Positions 9,324 through 17,509 of a stretch of 64,000 nt of DNA are shown here, piece by piece. Position 1 is the stretch's first letter, and each line of letters begins with the position of its first letter. The notes below the pieces were generated by a model. It searched no databases and was not told the DNA's origin. It saw only the letters and a list, made by a program, of their open reading frames with translations. Origin of the DNA: SAR324 cluster bacterium (GTDB taxonomy: Bacteria > SAR324 > NAC60-12); NCBI GenBank assembly GCA_015232315.1, contig JADFZZ010000018.1, forward strand, positions 27,457 through 91,456. The letters are read 5' to 3'. The translations under genes were made by a program, and so were the position numbers.

Positions 9324-10838
9324 ATGGAAATTAAACTGGACTATAAAACAAAGGGACTTGAATCGCTTAAAACCGATGCGCTGATTTTAATGATTCCTGA
9401 AATCAAAAAAAATAAAGAAATCGGAAAACAACTGGATTTTTTACCTGACTCATTGATCCACCTTGTCAAACAGGCGATCAAGCTCAAGGTCTTCTCGGAA
9501 AAAGCTGAAAGCACACATTTAATGGTGACCGGCATCGATGATATGCCCCGCCTGTTATTGGTCGGCACAGGAAAACAGGATAAGCTGAATCAGGAAACGT
9601 TGAGAAGAATTGCCGGAAAAATCGGCAAAAAGATTAAAAGCCTCAAAAGTGAAGCCATCAGTCTGGTGCTTCCACCCTGGCTCAGCGAATTGAGCCTTGA
9701 TGTGGGTACAATCATTGCGGAAGGACTGCTTCTTGGCGCTTATGATTTCAATAAATACAGTTCAGCGCCAACTCCGGATGAGGAGGATGATCAGCCCGTG
9801 GATAAAGTGAAAATCACTTTGCTGGATGCCGACAAAATGACTTCTGCCAAAGCCATCAAACAGGGCGAAACCAGAGCTATCGCCACCAATTATGCCCGGG
9901 ATCTCGGCAATACTCCCGGAAATGATCTCTATCCTGAAATTCTGGCTAAAGAAGCCGAATCCATTGCCCTGGAATACAACATGAAAATCAGGATTCTGGA
10001 TCAACCGGAAATGGAAGAACTTGGTATGGGAATGTTGTTGGGGGTGGCCCGGGGTTCAGTGCGTCCGCCCAAATTGATTCTGATGGAATACCAACATCCC
10101 AAGGCGAAAAAGCAATTGGCGATTGTGGGGAAAGGCGTCACCTTTGATTCCGGTGGCATTTCACTGAAACCAGGTAGCGGCATGGATGAAATGAAGTATG
10201 ACATGTGCGGCGCCGCGGCAATTCTGGGTGCCATGAAAGCCATTGGTGAACTCAAACCCAAGCTCAACATTATCGGTGTGATTCCTGCCGTTGAAAACAT
10301 GCCCGATGGCAATGCCCAACGCCCAGGGGATATTGTCACCGCATTCAATGGAAAACGTGTGGAAGTTCTCAATACCGATGCTGAAGGCCGGTTGATTCTG
10401 GGTGATGCCCTGAGCTACACGATCAAGGAATATTCTCCTGATGGGATCATTGATTTTGCGACTCTGACCGGTGCCTGTATCATCGCGCTAGGGCACTATG
10501 CCAGTGGTGTGATTTCCAACAATGAAGAACTCACCCGTCAGGTTGTCGAAGCGGGTAAGTCCAGCGGAGATACGGTGTGGCCGTTGCCTTCATTTCCAGA
10601 ATATGAAGAATCGATCAAAGGAAAATTTGGAGATTTGCTGAATACCGGCGGACGCGAAGCCGGAACCATCACAGCAGGTTTGTTTTTGAAAAATTTTGTG
10701 GAAGAAATCCCCTGGGTGCATGTTGACATTGCCGGAACGGCCTGGGGTGTCAAACATATCAGTTATCAACCGGCCAAGGGAACCACAGGAGTCGGGGTTC
10801 GACTGCTGATTGACCTGATTGGCTCATGGCAAGCATGA
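9324..10838 (+). CDS. pepA: Leucyl aminopeptidase (M17, PepA-like)
   Basis: A cytosolic dizinc aminopeptidase releasing N-terminal residues from peptides. The M17 signature NTDAEGRL is intact (Asp352, Glu354, Arg356), and Lys270 and Asp275 lie in GKGVTFDSGG. The N-terminal third is the divergent macro-like domain of the family; the total of 504 residues is normal. The frame is open upstream to 9291, where an ATG overlaps the ATPase stop, but ATG 9324 has GAAAGGAATC ahead of it and begins a family-like N-terminus, so I chose it. The short gap suggests co-transcription with the pump gene. Confidence 0.93.
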   Translation: MEIKLDYKTKGLESLKTDALILMIPEIKKNKEIGKQLDFLPDSLIHLVKQAIKLKVFSEKAESTHLMVTGIDDMPRLLLVGTGKQDKLNQETLRRIAGKIGKKIKSLKSEAISLVLPPWLSELSLDVGTIIAEGLLLGAYDFNKYSSAPTPDEEDDQPVDKVKITLLDADKMTSAKAIKQGETRAIATNYARDLGNTPGNDLYPEILAKEAESIALEYNMKIRILDQPEMEELGMGMLLGVARGSVRPPKLILMEYQHPKAKKQLAIVGKGVTFDSGGISLKPGSGMDEMKYDMCGAAAILGAMKAIGELKPKLNIIGVIPAVENMPDGNAQRPGDIVTAFNGKRVEVLNTDAEGRLILGDALSYTIKEYSPDGIIDFATLTGACIIALGHYASGVISNNEELTRQVVEAGKSSGDTVWPLPSFPEYEESIKGKFGDLLNTGGREAGTITAGLFLKNFVEEIPWVHVDIAGTAWGVKHISYQPAKGTTGVGVRLLIDLIGSWQA

Positions 10839-10891
10839 CTTCAAAAAAAGCCACCGGCATTGTTAGGACATCACACGAATAAAAGAGCATT

Positions 10892-11140
10892 ATGCCAGAG
10901 ATCACCCGTTTTTATGGAATAGTGATTAAACTATTTTTTGGAGATCATCCGCCTCCCCATTTTCATGCTGTTTATGGAGAATATAATGCAATTTTCAATA
11001 TAGAATCCTTAGAAATGATTGAAGGCGACTTGCCGGAACGCGCAAAGAAATTGGTGCTGGAATGGGCATCGTCTTATCACGAAGAACTCAAGAAGATGTG
11101 GGACTCACAAGAGTTTAAAAAACTCCCTCCATTGAGGTAA
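10892..11140 (+). CDS. DUF4160 domain protein
   Basis: A small cytosolic protein of 82 residues matching the DUF4160 pattern: MPEI start, FYGIVI, then a D-HPPPHFHA core followed by an acidic helix and a C-terminal helical region. The function is not established. Genes of this kind often sit directly before a DUF2442 gene, as here (one base separates stop and next start). The pair resembles toxin-antitoxin or small regulatory cassettes in size and layout, but no toxin motif is visible. Confidence 0.85.
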   Translation: MPEITRFYGIVIKLFFGDHPPPHFHAVYGEYNAIFNIESLEMIEGDLPERAKKLVLEWASSYHEELKKMWDSQEFKKLPPLR

Positions 11141-11141
11141 A

Positions 11142-11393
11142 ATGAAGAAAATACCGAAAATCAAGGCTGTTCAGGCGTTAGACAACCATCTCTTGATCAT
11201 CGAGTTTTCAAATCATGAGAATCGGCAATATGACGTGAGGCCGTTGCTCAAACTCCAGACGTTTGCTCCACTACAAAATGATGCGTTCTTCAAAAATGTC
11301 CAAATCGAAACAGGAGGACATGCGCTGGTTTGGAATGAGGATATTGACATCAGTGAGTACGAACTATGGAGCAAAGGACAATTCCTGTCCTAA
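11142..11393 (+). CDS. DUF2442 domain protein
   Basis: An 83-residue protein with the DUF2442 pattern: a beta-rich start (AVQALDNHLLIIEFSN), RQYDVRPLL in the middle, and a closing segment GHALVWNEDIDIS-YELW. It partners the preceding DUF4160 gene, one base away. The biochemical role is unknown. The pair is followed by a cluster of miniature repeat elements, consistent with an accessory insertion between housekeeping genes. Confidence 0.85.
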   Translation: MKKIPKIKAVQALDNHLLIIEFSNHENRQYDVRPLLKLQTFAPLQNDAFFKNVQIETGGHALVWNEDIDISEYELWSKGQFLS

Positions 11394-11469
11394 CAAGTCG
11401 CTTGCGACGGATTGCCTACACTGCGTTTCGGCAACCGCTCAGCTCTATCGTTGGTTGGAAAGAAAAATC

Positions 11470-11590
11470 GGCACCTTTCAGACGATGTGAAAAGTAATTG
11501 ACAGTTGGAAGGTGTCATCCCGACAGAGTGAGGTACAAGATCTCTCCTTCGTCGAGATGACAAACTGTAAAAGGGAAAATGATAGGTGCC
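11470..11590. mobile_element. Miniature inverted-repeat element, GGCACC family, copy 1
   Basis: A 121-bp element with GGCACCTTTC at the left and GGTGCC at the right, flanked on both sides by the identical octamer GAAAAATC (11462-11469 and 11591-11598), a perfect 8-bp target duplication. It shares AAAAGTARTTGACA and AAACTGTAAA blocks with the copies at 27747 and 44657. Its centre carries a palindromic repeat bounded by TGTCATCCC and GAGATGACA (about 11512-11563). It has no open reading frame. Confidence 0.75.
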
Positions 11591-11598
11591 GAAAAATC

Positions 11599-11728
11599 CT
11601 GGGCTGTTCATTTCTCCTTATTTTGAGCGTCAACCGGATGGTAGGCGGGGATTACATGCCCCGCAAACGCCAAAAATCGTATTTTTGACGGGCACGTAGT
11701 CCCGTCCTACCAGAGAAGTGAACAGCCC
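11599..11728. mobile_element. Inverted-repeat element, GGGCTGTTCA family
   Basis: Ends are GGGCTGTTCATTTCTC (from 11601) and the complement GAGAAGTGAACAGCCC (to 11728), 16 bp with one mismatch. The 12-bp sequence TGCCGAAAAATC occurs directly before (11587-11598) and directly after (11729-11740). The first four bases of the left copy belong to the neighbouring GGCACC element, so this one would have arrived second. It contains a 72-bp palindromic repeat. The right flank is the end of the acyl-CoA dehydrogenase gene. Confidence 0.55.
11640..11711. repeat. 72-bp GGTAG…CTACC palindromic repeat, copy 1
   Basis: An interrupted palindrome starting GGTAGGCGGGG and ending GTCCTACC, 72 bp, nested in the 11599-11728 element. 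A repeat of exactly the same length and the same ends is nested in the element at 47469-47685, and a partial copy lies at 63797-63820. Confidence 0.6.
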
Positions 11729-11738
11729 TGCCGAAAAA

Positions 11739-13661
11739 TCAGGCGATTTTTTCTTCCGCAACGGACTCCCCGCTTAATTTTGCGAGAATACGGTCACCAG
11801 TGGTGGTGATTTCATTCAACAGAAACCGGTCACGTGGCTCAGCACGGTCCAGAAATGTTTCAAGAACTTCTCGTCTTTCCGGAAATTTTTTCACCTGCGC
11901 ATAAAGCAACTCTGCCACAGCCGAATCACACAACAACTTGATCAAACGTTCCGCATGGAGCATTCCAGGCGCGAAGTCACGCTTTGGATCCCAATTTTTG
12001 AGGAATTCCTTAGGCCAGCTCGCCATGGGTTTATCACTCAGTGTCTTGAATTTGCGGGTGGCAATTTTTTGAATCAAATGCTGTTGTGCCGCAAGATTCA
12101 ATGATTGCAATTTGGCAACACGTCGCTCCAGAGGATCACGGGCAGAAACACTCAGCCAGCGGGTCTGGGCAATGGTTTTCAGAAATCCCTGAGGATTTTT
12201 GATGATGGCGCCCAACGTGTCTTTCATGGCCATCAACGCCTGAATTTGTGAGGTTCCTTCATAAATCGGCAGAATCACGGAGTCTCTCAACAGTTTTTCC
12301 GCACCATATTCCTGGGTGAATCCTGAACCGCCATGAATCTGCACACAGCGTCGACTCATTTCAACTGATTTTTCACTGCCCAGATATTTCATCAACGGAG
12401 TCAACTTTCGTGCTTCGCCAGCATAAAACTTCACATCTTTTTCCACCCGTTTGTATTCCATGGAGGAGGGCTCAAGGGTTTTGAGCAGAATTTTACTTTT
12501 CTGCGACAGTTCATCATAGTAGGCCCCCTGAATTGTCATGGCCCGAATTGCCTGAATGTCATTGCGCATTTCGTCCAGCATATCTGCAATCATTTCATGC
12601 TGATCAATGGTTTTTCCCATGCTTTTTCGTTGAGCGGCATAATCCCTGGCGGTGCGGTAAGCCGACTCGCAAAGCCCCATACTGATGGAAGCGACACCCA
12701 CACGAGCGCCGTTCATCAACAACAACATGTGTTTGAAACCATCGCCGCGTTTACCAATGAGTTGAGCAGGTGTTTTATCAAAGGAAATCGTGCAGGTGGG
12801 ACTGGCATGAATGCCCATTTTTTCTTCAATCCGGTCTACTGTGGCATGACGGATTTTTTCGCCATTTTCACCGTATGAGAACGTTTCACACAAAAAGAAT
12901 GACAGACCATTCAATCCGCTGAAGGGATCATTGGGATCTTTGGCATCCTCAGTCCGGGCAATGACAAAATGGTATCGTCCATGACCTGAGGTGATGAAAA
13001 TTTTTTGTCCGGTAATGAACCAGTTTCCATCGGCATCCTGTACCGCTTTTGTTCTCAAGGCCGCCATGTCACTGCCAGCGTCAGGTTCTGTGATATCCAT
13101 ACAGCCCCATTCGTTGCCTGACGCGATATCCGCCAGTTCCCGTTCAAACCGTACCTTGGTAATGGTTTTGGATTCCTTATCAAACTCAGCACTTCCTTCA
13201 TCAATGCAAAAGGCCAGCATCGCCAGTCCCATCGCGCCATGAAATCCATAATGCATGACGGTGGATACATCGGCTCGTGCCATGAGTTCAATATTGGTCA
13301 TATACAGCAGAATCGGCAGGTTCATGCCTCCCAGTTCCCGGGGAATACACATGCCATGCAGTTCCATGTTTTTTAGTTGAGCGAAAATTTCATTCATTTC
13401 CTTGGGAAAAACAACATCGCCATCTTTGTATTCCAGACCTTTACGGTCCATCTCGGCGCCTTTGGGCGCGATTTCTTCAGCGGCAAACGTTCCGACCAGT
13501 TCCAGCATGTCCTTGTAGACATCCAGTGCTTCCTTTTCAGAAGCGAATTCACAGTCCTTGCCGAACCCCTGGCGTTCATTGAGTGCCAGCAAAGGGCTCC
13601 AGTCGATCCATTTTTCGATATAAAACTGAAGGTCTTCGTTGTCTTTGTAAAAATTGGCCAT
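11739..13661 (-). CDS. Acyl-CoA dehydrogenase
   Basis: A 640-residue FAD-dependent acyl-CoA dehydrogenase that introduces the alpha-beta double bond in acyl-CoA and passes electrons to ETF. An N-terminal extension precedes the usual helical, beta (WGCMDITEPDAGSD) and C-terminal helical domains (IHGGSGFTQEYGAEKLLRD). The catalytic base is predicted to be Glu468 in IYEGTSQIQ. About 150 further residues follow, as in the long DmdC/AcdB-like subfamily. ATG 13661 has AGGAGG six bases upstream; the open frame to 13706 is therefore not used. Substrate chain length is not predictable. Another, more distant acyl-CoA dehydrogenase lies at 42749-44446. Confidence 0.93.
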   Translation of the reverse strand: MANFYKDNEDLQFYIEKWIDWSPLLALNERQGFGKDCEFASEKEALDVYKDMLELVGTFAAEEIAPKGAEMDRKGLEYKDGDVVFPKEMNEIFAQLKNMELHGMCIPRELGGMNLPILLYMTNIELMARADVSTVMHYGFHGAMGLAMLAFCIDEGSAEFDKESKTITKVRFERELADIASGNEWGCMDITEPDAGSDMAALRTKAVQDADGNWFITGQKIFITSGHGRYHFVIARTEDAKDPNDPFSGLNGLSFFLCETFSYGENGEKIRHATVDRIEEKMGIHASPTCTISFDKTPAQLIGKRGDGFKHMLLLMNGARVGVASISMGLCESAYRTARDYAAQRKSMGKTIDQHEMIADMLDEMRNDIQAIRAMTIQGAYYDELSQKSKILLKTLEPSSMEYKRVEKDVKFYAGEARKLTPLMKYLGSEKSVEMSRRCVQIHGGSGFTQEYGAEKLLRDSVILPIYEGTSQIQALMAMKDTLGAIIKNPQGFLKTIAQTRWLSVSARDPLERRVAKLQSLNLAAQQHLIQKIATRKFKTLSDKPMASWPKEFLKNWDPKRDFAPGMLHAERLIKLLCDSAVAELLYAQVKKFPERREVLETFLDRAEPRDRFLLNEITTTGDRILAKLSGESVAEEKIA

Positions 13662-13904
13662 GTTCCTCCTGGGATCAATGCGGGAATAAAGGCAACCTGA
13701 TCGCAACCCATTGGCGACAGATTAATGAAATGAACCTGCTGGAAGATAAGGCAAACAAGGCTGTTATCCAATGACTTTTTGAGACAATCTGTTGTCCAGT
13801 CCGGCCATTTGCGTCAATTGCATCATTCAAATTGATCCAGGTTCAGTCCCTCATTGCCATGGCACTCCCCGAAAAGAAGCCGGATTCATGTCAAGATTCT
13901 GATT
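13662..13904. other. Intergenic region with no recognised gene
   Basis: This carries the 5' region of the acyl-CoA dehydrogenase gene, including its AGGAGG. I see no open frame with family resemblance and no convincing promoter hexamers. Confidence 0.5.
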
Positions 13905-14213
13905 TCAAGCTTCAGCGGCAACCAGTTTTGATAAATATTTGCGAAGTCCGGTTTTGGCGGTTGATGTTTGGGCTTTAGACGCAAACACTGGCGGTTTTTT
14001 CAATTTTTCGCATTCCTCCAGAAAGGTCAGCAAATGTTCCCGATATTGGTAATACTGGCCATTTTCGAGCAATTCAGCACGCACCCTGGGACGAGGCAAC
14101 GTGATTTCCAGCACATCGCCTACACGGGCACGAGGGCCATTGGTCATCATCACCACCCGATCAGAAAGCACAATCGCCTCATCCACTAAATCAGGAAGCA
14201 AGATGTCAGTGAG
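13905..14213 (-). pseudogene. 3' stump of a nitrate/sulfonate-type ABC transporter ATPase gene
   Basis: About 100 codons encode the C-terminal end of an NrtC/NrtD-like ATP-binding subunit: DEAIVLSDRVVMMTNGP, then VGDVLEITLPRPR and YYQYREHLLTFLEE. Walker A, signature and Walker B regions are absent. The usual THD before DEA is disturbed: an insertion/frameshift follows ACTCAC at about 14214. There is no normal start (only a TTG at 14201) and no transporter partner nearby. It is a relic of a deleted nitrate-uptake operon. Confidence 0.75.
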
Positions 14214-14591
14214 TGTATTTGCTTTAGATGGATTTGCAATTGATCAAGATCCAAATCCCATAAGGGAATACGTTGAAGTTCCAGTTTGCCAAAGCGGTTC
14301 GAAGCCATTGGCAGATTGAAAATTGCCTCCATTGGGTATTGGACATCGCCTTTCGTGAAGATGAAAACAGAATTCGAAAAGATCATGCGCCACAAAATAG
14401 TGATAGGAAAAAGATACTTATTGTTTCCAACTTAACAAATATTCGATAATTTAACCCTTTCAGAAGATTTTAGTGCGATTGCCCTGGCATGGAAAATAAG
14501 GAGTGGTTTACCTCAAAGGGGCTCAAAACTATCTCGGATCAGGCTTTCCCACATTGGTTACCTCTGAATGTATGGAAGGCAACATCATGAG
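14214..14591. other. Degenerate region upstream of the intron remnant
   Basis: Only short, unconvincing frames occur. The minus-strand frame 14186-14395 ([17 protein letters not shown]) resembles no family I can name. The stretch just before 14592 is probably also intron-derived. Confidence 0.35.
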
Positions 14592-14660
14592 GAGCCGTGT
14601 ACGGACCCGTACGCACGGTTCTGTGAGCGGACGTAGTCTTCGGACTCCTCCGACTCGATA
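14592..14660 (+). ncRNA. Group II intron 3' end (domains V–VI), truncated
   Basis: Bases 14592-14621 fold as a canonical domain V. An 8-bp lower stem GAGCCGTG/CACGGTTC carries the AGC catalytic triad, followed by a CG bulge on the 3' side and an upper stem TACG/CGTA with loop GACC. Downstream a hairpin (AGTC TTCG GACT) and a CCGACTCGAT end resemble domain VI and the 3' boundary, near 14660. No reverse-transcriptase/maturase frame is present upstream, so this is a dead 3' remnant. Confidence 0.7.
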
Positions 14661-14678
14661 CCAGAGAATTGAACAGCC
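14659..14678. repeat. Solo end of the GGGCTGTTCA element
   Basis: Read on the minus strand, GGCTGTTCAATTCTCTGGTA matches the right end of the 11599-11728 element with one difference, and GACTACGT recurs a little further in both. It sits just after the transglutaminase stop codon. No matching left end was found. Confidence 0.45.
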
Positions 14679-14683
14679 ATGAT

Positions 14684-15535
14684 TCAACACCGACTCACCC
14701 AGACGCCCACATCCATGGAAGATCCGGGGGGACCAATGAACGTTCCTGCTATGGGCGGTACGGCTTCAGGCAATCGTGCTACGGCCACAGCAATGTGATC
14801 GGTTCCAACAATGTCTCCAATCGTCGGATCAAATCCGGTCCAGCCTGTGCTGGGCAGATAGACTTCGGCCCAGGCATGGGTTGAACCGTTGTTGAGTCCT
14901 GAGGGTGGCGCGTGGAGATAGCCGCTCACAAAGCGTGAGGCCAGACCAAGACAGCGTGCGGCTTCCATGAACAACATCGCAAAATCACGACAGGAACCGG
15001 TTCCGTAAGACAATGTTTGTTCTACGGATTGTACACCGGGTTCTTCTCTCAGCCGATAGGACATTGTTTTATAGATATGGGTGCCAATTCGTTGCAATAG
15101 TTTGTACGTCTGAATCCGTTCATTCTGTTTCCATATGTTCGCAATCCAGTGTGAAAGTTGTTTTCGTGAACTCTGTTCCAGCAAGACCATATAAGGCGAC
15201 AGCAAAACTTGATCATCAGGGTGATAGGTACACGGGTAATCGGTGGCATGAGTGACTGTTAGAAAACCAAGAGGATCCTCATTGTATTGCTGGATGATGA
15301 CTTCACTTTCAATCACAAGCTGACTGGTGGGTAAATCGAAAATGGCGTTGGCAACCGAATTGCCTTCCACATCCCGATACCAGTGCAGGTTTGCCTGAGG
15401 TGTGATTTTCAAGGTTGAGGATTCAATACGCATTTCATGGTCTTCTCTCGGACGTAGTCGTAATTGATGGGGACCCAGTGTGACTAAACCGGAAAAATTG
15501 TAATAGGTACGATGGAGAATTTTATAGCGTTGCAT
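14684..15535 (-). CDS. Transglutaminase-like protein
   Basis: A 283-residue protein with an N-terminal bacterial transglutaminase-like domain (LGPHQLRLRPRED) and a transglutaminase/protease core. The catalytic triad is visible: Cys182 in GSCRDFA, His220 in STHAWAEVYLP and Asp236 in GFDPTIG. There is no signal peptide, so it is probably cytoplasmic. Such proteins act as peptidases or amide-transfer enzymes; the substrate is unknown. Last gene of a four-gene minus-strand operon, four bases after the radical SAM gene. Its stop lies at the edge of a repeat/intron remnant. Confidence 0.88.
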   Translation of the reverse strand: MQRYKILHRTYYNFSGLVTLGPHQLRLRPREDHEMRIESSTLKITPQANLHWYRDVEGNSVANAIFDLPTSQLVIESEVIIQQYNEDPLGFLTVTHATDYPCTYHPDDQVLLSPYMVLLEQSSRKQLSHWIANIWKQNERIQTYKLLQRIGTHIYKTMSYRLREEPGVQSVEQTLSYGTGSCRDFAMLFMEAARCLGLASRFVSGYLHAPPSGLNNGSTHAWAEVYLPSTGWTGFDPTIGDIVGTDHIAVAVARLPEAVPPIAGTFIGPPGSSMDVGVWVSRC

Positions 15536-15539
15536 AGAC

Positions 15540-17057
15540 TCATAGGGGAGAATGATTGCTTTGACGCGTCAGGAATTTATTTGATTTTCTGCTGATGACG
15601 TGCGGAATGCCCAGCGAATCATCTTTCAGAAAACCCGGAACTTTTCGTCCCGGTTTGATCAGGATATCTTTCAAAATGGTTTCCCTTACCTGAACACGGT
15701 CCAGATGTTGTTCTGAGACCAGATAATCGTATAAAATTTCAGCGTAATGCTCCAGCGAGATGCCATAGGTTTGTTGGAGACACGCATAAGCATATTCTGA
15801 AAATTGAACGAACTCATCGAAAGGATTCGACGACTGAAACAGCAGGGCCATCGACTGGATAAAGTTTCCTGAATTGTAGTAATGATCCCAGTATTTGGCA
15901 AAGCGCTTTAACCGCAACATCAATTCAACCGGTAAATCCACATTACTCTCAATTTCATAAGGTGGATTTGAATCGTAAATCATCTGGTGCGTGTCAGTGT
16001 GCAGAGTGATCGGTGTGCCTTTCAGGTGTTTTAAAATGCCAATTTGAATTTCCTGAAGTCCAAGCGCAACCAACTGATTCAGATCATCTTTGAAAATGTC
16101 TAAGGTCGCGCCGGGTAAGCCGATGATCAAATCCACATGCAGATGAATGTGGGTGTTCTGTCTGAGAAACATTAAATTGTCCAGAGCCTTTATTTTATTT
16201 TGCTGACGACCAATCAAGGCGGAAACCTGTTGATCCAGGGTCTGAATGCCGACCTCAAATTGCAAAACCCCTTCCCTGAATTTCAGAATATATTCTTTCA
16301 ACTCAGGCGGCAGGCGATCAGGAATGACTTCAAAATGGAGAAAAAAATCCTGTGCCGGAAATTCTTCCAGAAAAAATGACAGGATCGCAATGGATTGTTT
16401 GATGTGGAGATTGAAGGTTCGATCAACAAATTTGAATTGTCGTGCGCCTCGCTGGTAAAGTTTACGCATCTCCAGCAAAAATTGAGAAGTGTCAAAGGAA
16501 CGGATCCCTTTATCCAGGGACGACAGGCAAAAATGGCACTTAAAGGCACAGCCTCTGGAGGCTTCCACATAGATCTTCCGGTTGACAATATCGGTATCCG
16601 TATAGAATTCATAGGGTAGAATCAGTTCCTTGACATCAATCTGATCTTTGGGCAACACTTTTGTTTTTGGCGCGTTATGCTGGAGAATATCCTGACACAA
16701 ACGTTGAAACGCATGATCCCCTTCTGCGGGAATGATGTGGTTGACCAGTTCATATAATTCATCCGGAACACCATAGCTCACCTCCGGACCGCCAACCACG
16801 ACATAAATTTCAGGGTGAGTTTTTTTGAGGAGGGAAATCGCCTGAGTCAGGACTTCAATGTTCCAGATGTAAATCCCGATTCCGATGATTTGAGGCTGAT
16901 ATGACAGCCATTGCTCGACCATGTGTCGGGGCGTGTCCTGAAGGGTGTATTCAATCAGTACGGTACGGTTTTGCAATTCCCGCATGTTGGCATAAAGATA
17001 CCGCAGGCCCAATGACGTATGAGAATAGCGGGCATTGGCTGTTGTCAGCAAAATCAT
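15540..17057 (-). CDS. B12-binding-domain radical SAM protein (DUF4080 type)
   Basis: A 505-residue enzyme. An N-terminal cobalamin-binding Rossmann-like domain (IGIGIYIWN, VVVGGPEVSYG) is followed by a radical SAM TIM barrel with the cluster motif C170-AFK-C174-HF-C177, and a C-terminal DUF4080-like helical region. It should hold a [4Fe-4S] cluster and cleave SAM to a 5'-deoxyadenosyl radical; members of this class are often methyltransferases or ring-rearranging enzymes, but the substrate is unknown. The start codon overlaps the rnhA stop (ATGA). Confidence 0.9.
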   Translation of the reverse strand: MILLTTANARYSHTSLGLRYLYANMRELQNRTVLIEYTLQDTPRHMVEQWLSYQPQIIGIGIYIWNIEVLTQAISLLKKTHPEIYVVVGGPEVSYGVPDELYELVNHIIPAEGDHAFQRLCQDILQHNAPKTKVLPKDQIDVKELILPYEFYTDTDIVNRKIYVEASRGCAFKCHFCLSSLDKGIRSFDTSQFLLEMRKLYQRGARQFKFVDRTFNLHIKQSIAILSFFLEEFPAQDFFLHFEVIPDRLPPELKEYILKFREGVLQFEVGIQTLDQQVSALIGRQQNKIKALDNLMFLRQNTHIHLHVDLIIGLPGATLDIFKDDLNQLVALGLQEIQIGILKHLKGTPITLHTDTHQMIYDSNPPYEIESNVDLPVELMLRLKRFAKYWDHYYNSGNFIQSMALLFQSSNPFDEFVQFSEYAYACLQQTYGISLEHYAEILYDYLVSEQHLDRVQVRETILKDILIKPGRKVPGFLKDDSLGIPHVISRKSNKFLTRQSNHSPL

Positions 17058-17509
17058 GCTTGTTTTCCCAGGGCGATCCGGGCTTGTACGGCCAGTTCAT
17101 CGCAGCGGTTGTTTTCAGGATTGTCACTGTGCCCTTTGACCCAATGCCAGGAAATCTCATGGATACGAGCCTGTTGCAACAGGGCTTCCCAAAGATCCTT
17201 GTTGGCCACCGGTTTACCATCGGCGGTTTTCCAGCCTTTCCGTTGCCAGCTATCCAGCCATTTTTGCGTGAAGGCGTTTTTAAGATAGGCGGAATCCGTG
17301 TAGACATTAACCCGGCAGGGACGTTTGAGCATTTCCAGTCCCTTGAGGGCGGCTATGAGTTCCATGCGGTTGTTGGTGGTGTTGGCTTCAGCGCCTGAGA
17401 TTTCCTTGCGGAAATTATTATGCTCCGGGGAAATCAGGATGGCTCCCCAGCCACCGGTTCCGGGATTGGGAGAGCAGGCTCCATCGGTGTAGATATGAAC
17501 TTCTGTCAT
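17054..17509 (-). CDS. rnhA: Ribonuclease HI
   Basis: A 151-residue type 1 RNase H that degrades RNA in RNA–DNA hybrids. Catalytic residues are all present: Asp9 (YTDGAC), Glu50 (NRMEL), Asp72 (YTDSAYL), His127 and Asp137 (NNRCDELA). Length is normal for the E. coli-like family, with the basic handle region (WQRKGWKT). It is translationally coupled to both neighbours by ATGA overlaps. Confidence 0.97.
   Translation of the reverse strand: MTEVHIYTDGACSPNPGTGGWGAILISPEHNNFRKEISGAEANTTNNRMELIAALKGLEMLKRPCRVNVYTDSAYLKNAFTQKWLDSWQRKGWKTADGKPVANKDLWEALLQQARIHEISWHWVKGHSDNPENNRCDELAVQARIALGKQA

Noticed and set aside
11640..11711. A CRISPR-like repeat, considered because of recurring palindromes
   Set aside because: Copies are dispersed over tens of kilobases without regular spacers or cas genes.
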